A DNA stretch of 64,000 nucleotides, from positions 7,068,001 through 7,132,000 of the forward strand of contig JAGVVL010000001.1 of NCBI GenBank assembly GCA_018287875.1. Direction: 5' to 3'. The stretch comes from Nigrospora sphaerica. Lineage: Eukaryota > Ascomycota > Sordariomycetes > Amphisphaeriales > Apiosporaceae. Under the pieces are notes generated by a model. It was not told where the DNA came from, made no database searches, and saw only the letters and a list, made by a program, of their open reading frames with translations. Positions 48,189 to 59,593 of this stretch are shown in pieces; position 1 is the first letter of the stretch, and each line of letters opens with the position of its first letter. A program made the position numbers and the translations under genes.

Positions 48189-48791
48189 ATGGCCCCCCTC
48201 GACCCCAACAGTCCCTTGATCGCCCGGGGCGTTGCTGGCCTCGCCAGCCTCGCCCGCCGCGACTACAGCGAATCCGAGGACTCCACCATGAACCTCCTTC
48301 TGAGCCTGCTCGGTGTCGCCTTCGTTGCCCTTCTTCTCACAGCTATGCTGATGCTGCTCCGGAGGATGAAGCTCCAACAGAGGATGGCCGAGGACGACAC
48401 GCTACCGCCGTACAGCGACCTCAAGCACGGCGGCTACCAGCCGCAGTACGACGGCAACGCTCGTCGCCTCACCATCCAGACCCCCGACGGCCGCTCCAGC
48501 ATCCTCGTGGTCAACGACCGGCCCATGTTGTCGGATCCGGCCGCCCCGCCGCACTCGCCAAACAACGTGCCTCAGATCCACATCACCTTCCCCGACGAGC
48601 AGGATGAATTTGGCAAGCAGAAGTCGGGCCGCGTCATGCTTGTGCGAGTGGGCGACACCTCGGTTGGTCTCGAGCCGGTCCAGGATGAGCAGCTGCCCGC
48701 TTACGAGAAGGAGAGCAAGGGCGGCTTTTATTCCATCGACATGGACCACATCGGCGGCCTGAAGGAGAAAAACAACAAGGAGTTCCAATGA
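48189..48791 (+). CDS. Small single-pass membrane protein with LPxY motifs
   Basis: A single exon of 200 residues with a good start context (GCCATGG). A 33-residue N-terminal segment precedes one membrane span at about residues 35-57 (LLLSLLGVAFVALLLTAML). The arginines and lysines immediately after it (LRRMK) put the C-terminal 140 residues in the cytosol by the positive-inside rule. The cytosolic part holds LPPY (72-75) and LPAY (169-172), both fitting the LPxY variant of the PY motif bound by WW domains of Rsp5/NEDD4 ubiquitin ligases. A compact middle block (RRLTIQTPDGRSSILVV, VPQIHITFPDEQ) looks like folded beta structure. I do not recognise a named family. Possible roles as a ligase adaptor or as a ligase substrate are inference from the motifs only. 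Confidence 0.75.
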   Translation: MAPLDPNSPLIARGVAGLASLARRDYSESEDSTMNLLLSLLGVAFVALLLTAMLMLLRRMKLQQRMAEDDTLPPYSDLKHGGYQPQYDGNARRLTIQTPDGRSSILVVNDRPMLSDPAAPPHSPNNVPQIHITFPDEQDEFGKQKSGRVMLVRVGDTSVGLEPVQDEQLPAYEKESKGGFYSIDMDHIGGLKEKNNKEFQ

Positions 48792-51284
48792 TGGACCTCA
48801 CCCGTTTCCTCTCTGCCGTGACAGGGACTCGTGAGAACAACTCGACCCCAGCGGGGAGAGAAGGGGGGAAGCCTACGGGGCCGTCACGGGCCACGGGTCA
48901 TCACCTCCCCCCCCCCCCCCCCTGCCCACGCAGCCGAGGAGGATCGCCACATACACATGCATGAATTACGGAGTACTCATTCGGTAGCGATGCTTTCAGT
49001 CTCACCCTCTTTTTCGATCGCCCTGGGCACATGGGCAGCTGGCCCGGCGACAAGCACAAGTGGAAGCCGCGGCGTTGTGGATAAGCGCCAGGCTCGACCA
49101 TTGAATACCTACTCATCTATCTCTGTATTGACCGTGCTTGGTACACGGCAATCCCCCTGTCCGGGTGCGGCCGCTACGCGAGCTGGACGGCCAAGCACCA
49201 GCAGGGGGGAAAGGCACCGACACATGGTACAATCGTACATTCTGTATTGTATAATTAATGTCACTACATACATCCCTCCTGGCAGCTCGGCCCGAGTTTA
49301 CGAGAAGAAGGAAAAGCACATTAAAGAAAAACAAAAAATCAACCGAGAGTGGAAGTCCCATTTATCCCCCTCTCTTTCTCTCTTAACGACTAATGCTTTG
49401 GGCGGGCGCGGATTTTGAGCCAGAGGCTTACACACACCGGGTACGGAACCGTGTGGTAGCTTTCTGTATATACATGGTTTGAGTCGTGAGCTGTCTGTAC
49501 CTCTTCTTTTGACGACAAGATGCAAGGAAAGGGCATCCTGGTAGGAACGGGTTAAACTGTTTGCCCACAGTGCATTGGGCGGAATTCCAATGCCGAACGA
49601 GGCTTAACACAGGGTTTGGCGGCAACGTAATCCCTGCCACGTGGATCTGCAAAGGGTTGAAGTGAAGCTTCAAAGACGACGACCACGTTTCCTCCCTCCC
49701 TCTCTACCCTTTTTGGCTTTCGTGAACGGGCAACCCCATATGCCCAAGCGTCTTTTCTGGAAAGCACGTCGGTTCATGGGCTACTGCGAGGCATGTCAAG
49801 TTGCCGTGATCCATAAGTGGCCCTTGGCCGGCCTTTGCCCGAGTAAGGGTGGAGAGGAGATTGCCGACTCAATCGAGCGAGCTGAAGGGCGCCGCTACCA
49901 CATTACACGGCCGGCGTGCGTACCCACCGGGGGGGGGGGGGGGCGAAGTGGGTCGGACCACAGGAGAGAGAGGGGGGGAGATAGAGAACCCATGGCGGCG
50001 GTAGATGATGGGAGGTGGCGATCGGCCGGTCGGGGTTCCCTTTTCCAGATGTGTTTTCCCCCACCGTCGCTAAATACATACAGCTAGCTATCCATGTACT
50101 TAAAATAAGTAGCTTATTTGCCTGCGACCATATACGCCCACCGCACGTACACACAGGACGTACCGTGCCCGTAATGCATCCATTGTCAGAGCCGCGAGTG
50201 TGCTCTCTTTTCTTGGGCCCACGAGGTGTTGTCCACCTACTCGGCATCCATACCTCTTTTTTACTGACGAGGCTTTGCCGGCTGCTGCTTTCCCCTGGTC
50301 CCCTGTTCGGGTAACATTCATCCACCCCGGCAACCAAGCACAGCCTCCCGCCGACATTACATGCTTGAAATACCTACCCATCGAAGAATCCCCTCTCAGA
50401 AGGGGAGGGGGACAAAAAGGGTGGTTTGATTGACGGCCGGCGACTCCAGGTTCTAGCGACCTAGTATTTTACCACTCGTTATTTGGCGTGCCTATTATGC
50501 CGGGGTGAGGGGGCCATTTCCTCTCCCCCTCGGGGTTCAGTAGCAGGAGATGAGACGAGGTTCCTCTTTCCCGGCCCACACACGGACCAACGACCTGTTC
50601 TCGGCAAAAGCAGCAGGCGCCTTTTCACGGGTCGTCATGGCCTGTTACCGAGCTCAAGCCCAAGCGGCTCTGCGCACTGCCTTCGAATTTACACGGGCAA
50701 TCACTCGCGCCGGGGAGGGAGGGGGGAGAGGCACGAAGCAGCCCAAGGGCGCCGCATCGTCGGCGCCGGCACATCCACCCAGTCAATAATGCCGGCATGC
50801 GCCCTGGCTGCTTTCCCTCTCGCCAGTGGTTCCCGCTGGGGCCTCGCAAGCCAAGAGCGGAGAGGGAGAATGGGTGGTGGCTAAGTGCCCAAGGTCAGCA
50901 CCGAGTGGTTATGCATATTTCCATCCCCAGTCCTCGGGCGCGGGCCCCCCGCTCGAAATGCAGCCGAGTTTTTTTTTTGTCACCGGCGCGCATGGCCTCG
51001 CATCAGGCGGCACAACGAGGCAGAGACGAGGCACCCCGGGCACGGCGCCGAGGCAAGCGCATTGTTGCACCAAAGGGATGCAGCAGTTCCGTTGTCGTGG
51101 CTGGTATACAGATCATATGCACGCGGTTCCATGTCCGGCACAGCTTCTTCCATCGGCGGCATACTAAGCCGACTACTCAGCGTGCCGACATGCGGGGGTA
51201 ATAGGCAAGTACCGGCCTTTTTTATACAAGCAATTAAGGGTTGTCGAGACGGGTCCCTGGCCCGGTGCGGGCATCCATCGCACA
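48792..51284. other. Intergenic region with C16 and G15 runs
   Basis: Lies between the 3' ends of the small membrane protein gene (plus) and the double-zinc-cluster factor (minus). It contains C16 at 48907-48922 and G15 at 49929-49943, and a TGTATATA word on the plus strand at 49465-49472. No gene is supported. Confidence 0.6.
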
Positions 51285-54200
51285 TCAACTGAATTCCACC
51301 GGGTGTTGCCACCATCCTCCGTGAAGGTCTTCGTCTTGAAAGACGTACGGCATGTCGTAGGGCCCAAAATCGCTCGCCTCGGTAATACCAACGATTGCTG
51401 GCGTAGGGAACTGAATTTGCGTGTTGAGATGCAGTTCAGGATCTGTGCCGTGTACTATTCAGTGTTTATTCTATCCGGCACAGCCTGCAATGGTGGAGCT
51501 GTTCGAGTACGCGAGGAGAAACTGGGGAAGGGGGGGAGGGAGGATGGGTGGGGTGGTCTGTACGACGACAAGAGCGATACCACTTACAGTTGCTGAAGGC
51601 TGTGGTGCCTGTGTTGGCGAGTAGGAGTGGCTCCCGCGATTTCACCGGGATGCCTGCTTCCATCCTATCAGGCTGGACGGACGCGCGAGGGGCATGTGGC
51701 GCCGAGGAAAACGGTACGTCCTTGACTGATCGTGCCTCCTCGCTGGCCGGCGGCGATAGAGGTCTTCCCGCCGGCTCTTCTCGGGCTCTCTTGAGACAAT
51801 ACGGCACGATGGGCGGCCCGTTGCTTTCGCTCGGGCCCTGCTTCTGCTCCAACTCCGACGGCCTCCTGGATAAAGGACCCCCCGAGGAGGAGCTCGAGGC
51901 AGAGTGCTGTACGTTGTGGCCGACCTCGGATCGCCCCATCCCCAGCAAGTGGCACTGGGCACCTTGCGCCATCTGGTCCGACTTGATTCCGGCAATCCAC
52001 GGTCCGAGGTGTCCTCCGTCTCTTAAAAGCCCGTCTTCCATGTAAAGTTTGACTTTGTTCAATATGTGCCGTTGCTGAAGTGGACCATAAGCCGACGGAC
52101 GCCAACTAGCATGGAAAGGGGGGGGGGGAGGCTTTTCTTCTTCAACCTACGTAGCTTTCAATTCTCGGAATCGACGATTTCAACGTTTCGAGTATGTGCA
52201 CCAAAGACGAAACCAAAAATTCAAGCATGCCCTGTAGCAACCGCGTAAGCTTCAGTCCGCAAGGGCGATTCGGGGGTTCCGCCTTGCGTCGCTCACATCA
52301 TCAATGGGTTTGGCGAGGCACAGGGGCGCCGTGCTACCTTCTTTCAGGTCGCGGCGCCAGAGCTCGTGCTTGCGTGCAGCGAGCAGAAGAGTGGAACAGT
52401 CGACAGCGCAGGCCCCTATCATCCAGTCGACCGTCATCAGGGCTTTGCTCAAGGCACCCTTTTCCTGGATGACGTGCAACTGGTAGGTCCAGAACTGAGC
52501 TTGGTGAATTGCATAGGCAGTTGCCTGTCGTTGAGCCATGTCGAGCCATTCCCACGGCAGGCCCTCGGGATATTCCGGTACCGCCGTCTTTTTGAGCTTG
52601 GGCATGGAGAACCGGTAAAGATCCATGTGTGTCTGTGCTACCCAGAGGTGCAGTGTGATGAAGGCCGTCCTGTCGGGTCGCAACACATAGTTATGAATTG
52701 CTTGAGGACACAGCTTGACCGGCTCCGGGAGCGATTCTTTGAACCTGTTGACTGCGACCTGGAATTTGTTGATGGTGTCCATAAAGTCTTTTGAGCTGAA
52801 GGAACTTGCTTGCGGGCCTCCTAAAACCTCCGACATATGTTTCGTAGAGCTACACGAGCCATCAGCTTTGGCACCGACGTAGCCCGTGAGGGTGAATTGG
52901 TGCATCCGAAGAGGTGAGTGATGTGCGGGGCAAGCGGCATGCGGTGCTACTCGTTCAACATACCTCAGAATTTGAGTACGTATGTTCAAGAGCCTTATGA
53001 GTGCGGCGTGGAGACTGAAGTCGTTGAAGCTGGACTGGGGGCCGCTAGAGAAGGTCGACGAAGAAGAGGCAGTGGAGGGTGGCGAAGGCGACGGTGATAA
53101 CGAGCTTTCTTTTAATGTAAGCGCCGTTGAGGCCGCTCCGTTCTTGAAAGCCTCGTCACTGCATGGCAGCTTTAGATGCATCGAGGCCGAAGGTAGGAGA
53201 AGATGCTCATTGAAACCGCCCGCCAGGAATTGATCGATGAGCCAGATAAGCCATACGGTTCGGCGCAACGTTTCTTGTTGTGCGAAATCCCGCCCGGCGG
53301 GATTGCGGTCCGGGTCGTAGTTTAGCTGCAAACATTTGATAAGTCGAGCAGCAGTCGAAGTCCACATCCACACTTTGCTCAAAGGACCCGACTGCCAATT
53401 ATAGGTGGTAACAAAAGCGTGTAACACCAGCAGGTCGGGGCTCATCTGACCGAATGTTTTCATCAGGTGTTGTTCGACCTGCTCATTACATTGGGCCGCG
53501 AAAAGACGCCCTTCCGACACGTTGGAGACGACCTTGAGGGGGGGGAGAAGGGACAGGTCAGTATATCAGTAGACGCCACCAGGGCAAGGAGGGGGGAAAT
53601 GGACTCTATGCAACTGTCAGCATCCAGGTGAGGTCGGCGGTAGGTACGTCGAGGACGAAATCCTTACCACAGTGGCCGTTAAGGATACCACGGCGGCGGC
53701 CAGATGAGGCGACAGTTTGTCTTCTTCAATCAGTCGATAGGTTGTCGCTGGGTGCAGGATGCCCTGGCACGGGATGTACCAGAAGGACTCGAAATAAACG
53801 TCCATATGCGTCAATATCACGTTGCGCTTGAGCAGGCGGTTCCTGGGACGCCGGGTTAGCCAGCCGGCTTCTGTGCGATGCCGCGCCGAAGCCGCCACTC
53901 ACTGAATGCCGGCACTTGGGGGCAGGGAAAACTCCAGGGCCGGGGGCGTATCGCATTCGGAGCCGGACCGGTCGTTCGGGCCCGAAGCCGTGGCGGGCGG
54001 TGTCCGAGGATCGATGGGGGCCGGGGAAGCAGGGAGGTTGGCAAACTTCCTCTTCGACGGCGCGTACTCGCAAGTCAAATCGTGGGTCTGGCACCTCGAG
54101 CACGCGGGGAGATCCCCGCTGCATTTGGCTTTGTGGCGATGGCAGTTGGAACATGCTTTCGGACCATCAGCAAACCACGCAACAAGCCAGCCGGCAGGGG

Positions 54201-54810
54201 TACGCGGCCAGCGCAGAACGTTTGCTATCGTCAGGGGCTCGCTCACCTCTCTGCGCACGCTTTCGAAGCGTCCCCGCCTCGGTGATGGTGCCGGTCGGGG
54301 TTATCCTCGCCAGTTTCCCTGCCCATCCACATGATCAGCCGGTCCAGCTCGGGGCAGCAAACTCGCTGGGACGAGGGTGAACAGGGCCATCCATACCGGA
54401 GGTTTGCGTGTCGTTGCTCGACCGCGTAAATCCACAGGCCAGCTTCAGCCGCGAGCAATTCTCGCACGCATCGCCGCCCACGCGGCCGCCGCATTTCACC
54501 TAAAACGGTGGTGAGTTCAAGAGCACGCGGGCACGTCGGGTCGATTCGGCGCGCGTCGGGTCCGAGGAACGCAGGGACGACAGCCACGGCCATTGCCAAC
54601 TAACCTTCCTGAGTCGACAGGTATTGCAACTGGGGCGGCCGTTAGCGACGGTGGCTGCCTCGCGGGCTGGCCGGCGCAGGTCTTGTCTTACCATTCGACG
54701 TTGGTTCGGCGTCTTTTCAGCCTGGCCGCCGTCGAGGGCGGAGGGGAGCAATGGCGTTCTTGGGAGCCCCCACGGCGGCCGTCATGTTCGTCGCTGGCAC
54801 GCTTGGGCAT
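51285..54810 (-). CDS. Transcription factor with two tandem Zn2Cys6 domains
   Basis: Ten exons on the minus strand: 54692-54810, 54605-54629, 54397-54499, 54247-54318, 53903-54155, 53668-53842, 52297-53532, 52151-52231, 51588-52074, 51285-51442; about 902 residues. Every junction keeps the frame. Two complete zinc clusters occur: C41-x2-C44-x6-C51-x8-C60-x2-C63-x6-C70 (CNTCRLRKVKC, CENCSRLKLAC) and C108-x2-C111-x6-C118-x6-C125-x2-C128-x6-C135 (ACSNCHRHKAKC). A 37-residue linker with a basic end (LRKRAQR) joins them. The fungal-specific factor domain follows (about 320-700), including RLIKCLQLNYD and RRTVWLIWLIDQFL, then a Ser-rich acidic tail ending HGGWWQHPVEFS. The 25-nt second exon codes for the heart of the first zinc cluster. 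A further intron at 52850-52963 (GTATGT...GTGTAG, 114 nt, in phase) is likely and would remove 38 residues. Targets are unknown; neighbours give no pathway hint. Confidence 0.85.
52118..52128. repeat. G11 run within an intron of the double-zinc-cluster factor
   Basis: Read on the coding (minus) strand this is C11 inside the intron at 52075-52150, upstream of the acceptor, where it may serve as the pyrimidine tract. Confidence 0.8.
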
Positions 54811-56380
54811 GGCGTCCAGACGGCGGGGTACCGAATCCTTCCTGGGCGGTGTTGGTGAAGTCGCGATAGCGAGCCCGAGTCGGCAGTGTAACCAAGTATT
54901 GGGGTGTGAAGTGCATGACCTCGCGGGATGGCACAACAAACAACAGCCCAAGAGCAGGCCGCGGGAGACAACCCAGAAGAACAGCGAGAACCGACAGGCT
55001 CTCGCGATTCGGTCCCAGGAATCTGGGGTCTGGCCAGTCGCCCGTCATGCACCAGGAGCGCCGAGAGGGCCCAGACAGGGGGCACAAGTGGCGGGCGGCG
55101 CCTCGGGGCAGACTCCTCGAGAGCCGTTGGTGCCGGCACTCCACCTGACCCTGTCAGGCACTCGCGAGAGCCAATGCCATCCCCTGTGGGCGCGGCGGGC
55201 AAGGCAGCCTGGCGAGCCTGACACCCTGGACAGCGGGCGCTGGTGGGTACAGGGAGATGATAAAGAGCATTACTCAGCTGGAGGGACAATCCACCGACCG
55301 GGGAGGTGGCCTCGCATGCCTTGCTAGCGGCAGGCTTGTCGAGTCCGCTCATGTTTCTCAGACGGCTTGGACGGTTTTCGTCATCAAACCCGTCCTCGGC
55401 TGCCGTACAGCGGGATGAAGCAGCCGACAAGGAGCCCACCGAACCCACCCTGCCTGGCCTTGCCCACGAGACACTGGACCGTTGGCCAATGGTTCGCAGG
55501 GCAGCTATCTGCTGCCACCTCAGCCAAGGCCGACGACATACCCTTTCTGGTGGAGCCGGGAATATGATGGCCGCCGTTCCTGGTCGCTGCCCTCGCCTGC
55601 CCTACCAGCGGAACCTCTCCAGCCTGCCCGGACTGGATTGGATTGGAAGAGGCGACTGTTCGTAGGCACACCTACCTAAGTAGGCATGAATGCTGGGAGT
55701 GTTTCGTGGGAACCGATGTCACCGCCCGGTACTTGGTCCCTCATACACAGGCAGCTATGGAAAGCGTCGAGAGCGTACAGATAGCCCCGGATCCATCCTT
55801 TCACATGGGGTCGGGCCTTTAGGATTGAAAAGATTGTGGTACTGGGACCCCCTGAGGATCTACGGAAGGAGAGGTGGGTCTTTTAGTACGTAAGGCATTG
55901 GTAACGTTGCTTATGACACGGGAAGGTGTGTTAGTACATGTGTATGTACTAATAGGTATGTATCCATTGCATACCACTGGTAGTTGGGAAGCATGCGATT
56001 TTGGATTGGTACCGGACGAGGTCAGCGGTAACAGCTGGCAAAGACTTTGGCCGGTCCGGCCGGTCACGCATCCGGACCCCTTCGGATCCATTTCTCTCAA
56101 CTCCAGCTCTGCCTGCCAGTGGACCCGTACATTTTGCTAGAGCTCCGGCTTTCTCGAATACGGCGACGGCCCGCCCAGACTAATGAATGCATCTCGAGCT
56201 ACATGCCACCTGTTTCAAGTCCGTCTTCCTCGCTCGCCATCCCCCGTTATGCCCACATGACGGCTGGCGTATCCTCAGCAATCCCCTCATCCGAACCTGC
56301 GACTGGATCAATGGCGGCCCTGACGTGAAAACGACACGCGCTGTTACTTCTTCCCCCACCCCCCCCCTACGCTATTCACG
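54811..56380. promoter_or_regulatory. Divergent promoter region, double-zinc-cluster factor / GPI13
   Basis: 1.57 kb between the start codons of the transcription factor (minus) and GPI13 (plus). It must contain both promoters. Frames present are short and unsupported. Confidence 0.55.
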
Positions 56381-59300
56381 ATGCCGACCCGCGGGTCACG
56401 GCCGAAACCCGACCCCTCCGAATTCCAGACCATTGCCGCCCAGTACGCGCAGGCCAAACGCCTCAAGCAGATTGAGGATGCCAACAAGCAGCTGCTCGGA
56501 GCCGATGGCCTGAAAGGGCCGGCCAGCGTGGCCGAGAAGCAGCGCGCGGCCCTCGAGGCGCGTCGCAAAACGGCCTTTGAGCGCCGTTTCTCCTGGACCC
56601 TGGGCTTCTGGGTCTGGCTTTTCTGCATACACCTTACTGGCATATACTTGTTCACGTCCGGCTTCCTGCTGACCCGCCTCGTCCTGGACGAGACCTCGGA
56701 ATGCGCCAGCCCCCCCATCGAGCCGCTGGCGGCCTGGCGTGGCTCCGGTACCATCGAGGGCGGCTGCTGGCACCCCAAGACCTTCGACAAGGCCGTTGTT
56801 GTTTTGGTCGATGCTTTGCGCTACGATTTCACCATACCCGTCGACAACGCGACCGAGGCACAGGTCTACCACAACGCCTTCCCTTTCTTGTACGAGACGG
56901 CCGTACAGTCACCCAACAATGCGCTTCTCCTCCCGTTCATCGCAGACCCGCCCACCTCGACGCTCCAGCGACTGAAAGGCCTGACCACAGGTACACTGCC
57001 CACGTTTCTGGACATGGGAAGCTCTTTCTCCGGGACCGCCATTGAGGAGGACAATCTCTTAATGCAACTGAAAACGCTGGACAAACGCATCGTCCATCTG
57101 GGCGACGATACGTGGACCGCACTTTTCCCTGACTACTTTCAAGCCAACATCAGCCGGGCTTACGACAGTTTCAACGTGTGGGACCTGCACACTGTCGATA
57201 ATGGCGTTCTGGAGCACATATTTCCCCTTGTGAAAGATGGGAGACAGCGCGAATGGGACGTGCTGATCGGCCACCTCCTCGGAGTCGACCACGCCGGCCA
57301 CCGCTATGGTCCCAGCCACGCTGCCATGACTGCGAAGCTTCAGCAGATGAATACCTTTATCCGGGATCTCATCAAGACCCTCGGCGATGATACTCTGCTG
57401 GTGGTCATGGGCGACCACGGAATGGACAGCAAGGGCGACCACGGCGGGGAAAGCGACGACGAGGTAGAGGCGGCGCTTTGGATGTATTCAAAGAAGCCTG
57501 TATTTGGCCGTACGAAGCCCGAGTTTGCCACGCCGCCAGCCACGGCCAAGACTCGCCCTGTCAACCAGATCGACCTGGTACCCACACTGGCGCTGCTTCT
57601 CGGCCTACCGATTCCCTACAACAACCTTGGCCGGCCAATCGAAGAGGCCTTTGCCGGCCGCCAGGGGAATTCCTGGGACAACCTGGCTGCCGTATCCAGG
57701 ATGACCTCGGCTGGCATCCGCAGATACCAGGCGTCGTATTTCGCGGCTAGGGGCATCGAGCAGAGCTCCAGGCCGGGCTCCTCGGAAGACTTGTGGGCCC
57801 GGGCAAGCTCGTCAGCGCAGGGCAACAAAGGAACGAAAGCGCGCGAGGCGGTATACAGGGCTTACACCGAGTATCAAGAAGAGACTCTCCGGGTGTGCAA
57901 GGATTTGTGGGCACGCTTTGACATCGCAAGGATGGTGCTCGGTCTCGCTGTCATGGCCTGTGGCGTTATCGTACTGCTCATCTACGTGTCCCGAGACGAG
58001 GATGAGGAGACTGCCGTGCAGGACAACCCCGAACTGGACCTGGCCGAGAAACGATTGGAAGTGCAGGACGGCGGCTCCGAGTCAAGTGTGCCTTCCTACC
58101 AAACAGTGAGCAAGAGCCTCGTGAGGGCGGCCGTGGTCGGCGGCGTGGCCGGCGGCGGTATCGGGGCTGCGTACGCTTTTGCCTCAGGGTCCGAGGACGG
58201 GCCGCTGGTGGCGGCCATCACTGCCCTTGCTAGCATGGCAGCCGTGGCCGCGGCCCTCTATGGCGTGGGGAAGAGCGTGATGAATCTGTATCCCACGACG
58301 CTGTGGGGGTGGGTCGCCGTCGTGTTCACCCTCAGTCAGTCGATTGGCTTTGCCTCCAACTCGTACACTATCTGGGAGGACTCCATCACGCTGTTCTTCT
58401 TGTCGACTTTCGGCTTCCTGAATCTCGTGGCCTCGCTGCGTCTTTCCAGCCCGACGGAACGCACTCTTGGCATCTACCACTCGGTCTTGTTCATAGCCCT
58501 CGGGAGGCTGGCGTCCCTGTCGAAACTGTGTCGAGAGGAGCAGATGCCCTATTGCACGTCTACCTACTACGCTTCGGCGAACTCGTCCACGTCGGCGCCC
58601 TGGCAGCTGGCCATCCCCTTCGCCGTGTTTCTCGCGCTGCCGCCCATTGTGAGGAGCTACATGGCGACGAGCCGTTCGTACGAAGGCCTTGCGCCCATGT
58701 GGGTTGGCTACGTGTTCCGAAGCACCCTGTTCCTGGGTGCCGCGTACTGGACGTTGGACGCGGCGAGCAATGCCGAGTGGATCACGTCGCTGTCGGGCGA
58801 GACGGTCAAAACGATCCAGGTGGCACTGGCCCAGGGCATCCTCGCCCTGGCCTTCGTGGCCGGCACGACGGCCTTTACGTGGGCGCCGCCGTGCATCTCC
58901 ATCTTCACGACGGCAGCCAGCAGCGGACGCACGGCCAAGGTTACCATCCTCGGGTACGGCAACGCCAATGGCGCGCGGTACCTGCTGTTGGTGCTCAACT
59001 TTGCGGCGGCCTGCATCTTCCTGTCCAAGCCTATGGGTGAGGGGGCCATGGCCATCATGCTGTGGCAGGTGCTCTCGCTGGTGGAGATAATTGACCTCAA
59101 CGGCCTGTCGGCGGAAACCATCGGGCCCGTAGCCCTGGCCCTACTAGGCAACTACTACTTCTTCAAGACGGGTCACCAGGCGGTGCTCTCGTCAATCCAG
59201 TGGGACAGCGCTTTCATCCCGCTCTTCACGATCCGCTACCCCTGGTCGCCCCTCGTCGTCATGCTCAACACGTTCCCGGGGCAGATCCTCGCGTGCGTGT

Positions 59301-59593
59301 CGGTGCCACTGGTGGTGGTGTGGAAGACAGGTCCTAAGCGCAAGGGCGTGCTCGAGAACGCGACGCGGGCGCTGGGCATCTTCATCGCCTTCTACGCCGT
59401 CCAGAGCTTGGCGACCATGGCCTGGGCCGGCCACCTCCGGCGCCACCTGATGCTCTACCGCGTCTTCAACCCGCGCTTCATGGCCGCGGCCGCCGTCTTG
59501 CTCGTCGCAGACCTGATCAGCATCGTGGTCACGCTGACCGGGGTTCGCACCAACACGCTTGCCGTGAGCGAAGTCTTTGGCTGGGCCGACTAA
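56381..59593 (+). CDS. GPI13: GPI ethanolamine phosphate transferase 3 (GPI13/PIG-O)
   Basis: A single exon of 1070 residues. The enzyme works in the ER lumen and transfers ethanolamine-phosphate from phosphatidylethanolamine to the third mannose of the GPI precursor, the group later joined to the protein. After a cytosolic N-terminus (1-70) and a signal-anchor (about 73-97) comes the alkaline-phosphatase-fold catalytic domain: VVLVDALRYDF (140-150, metal aspartate), LTTGTLPTF (201-209, nucleophile threonine of the family), GVDHAGHRYGPSH (301-313) and VVMGDHGMDSKGDHGG (341-356). About a dozen membrane segments follow from residue 520. Length fits the yeast enzyme (1017). ATG 56381 is the first in the frame. 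The absence of introns in 3.2 kb is notable beside the ten-exon neighbour. Confidence 0.95.
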   Translation: MPTRGSRPKPDPSEFQTIAAQYAQAKRLKQIEDANKQLLGADGLKGPASVAEKQRAALEARRKTAFERRFSWTLGFWVWLFCIHLTGIYLFTSGFLLTRLVLDETSECASPPIEPLAAWRGSGTIEGGCWHPKTFDKAVVVLVDALRYDFTIPVDNATEAQVYHNAFPFLYETAVQSPNNALLLPFIADPPTSTLQRLKGLTTGTLPTFLDMGSSFSGTAIEEDNLLMQLKTLDKRIVHLGDDTWTALFPDYFQANISRAYDSFNVWDLHTVDNGVLEHIFPLVKDGRQREWDVLIGHLLGVDHAGHRYGPSHAAMTAKLQQMNTFIRDLIKTLGDDTLLVVMGDHGMDSKGDHGGESDDEVEAALWMYSKKPVFGRTKPEFATPPATAKTRPVNQIDLVPTLALLLGLPIPYNNLGRPIEEAFAGRQGNSWDNLAAVSRMTSAGIRRYQASYFAARGIEQSSRPGSSEDLWARASSSAQGNKGTKAREAVYRAYTEYQEETLRVCKDLWARFDIARMVLGLAVMACGVIVLLIYVSRDEDEETAVQDNPELDLAEKRLEVQDGGSESSVPSYQTVSKSLVRAAVVGGVAGGGIGAAYAFASGSEDGPLVAAITALASMAAVAAALYGVGKSVMNLYPTTLWGWVAVVFTLSQSIGFASNSYTIWEDSITLFFLSTFGFLNLVASLRLSSPTERTLGIYHSVLFIALGRLASLSKLCREEQMPYCTSTYYASANSSTSAPWQLAIPFAVFLALPPIVRSYMATSRSYEGLAPMWVGYVFRSTLFLGAAYWTLDAASNAEWITSLSGETVKTIQVALAQGILALAFVAGTTAFTWAPPCISIFTTAASSGRTAKVTILGYGNANGARYLLLVLNFAAACIFLSKPMGEGAMAIMLWQVLSLVEIIDLNGLSAETIGPVALALLGNYYFFKTGHQAVLSSIQWDSAFIPLFTIRYPWSPLVVMLNTFPGQILACVSVPLVVVWKTGPKRKGVLENATRALGIFIAFYAVQSLATMAWAGHLRRHLMLYRVFNPRFMAAAAVLLVADLISIVVTLTGVRTNTLAVSEVFGWAD

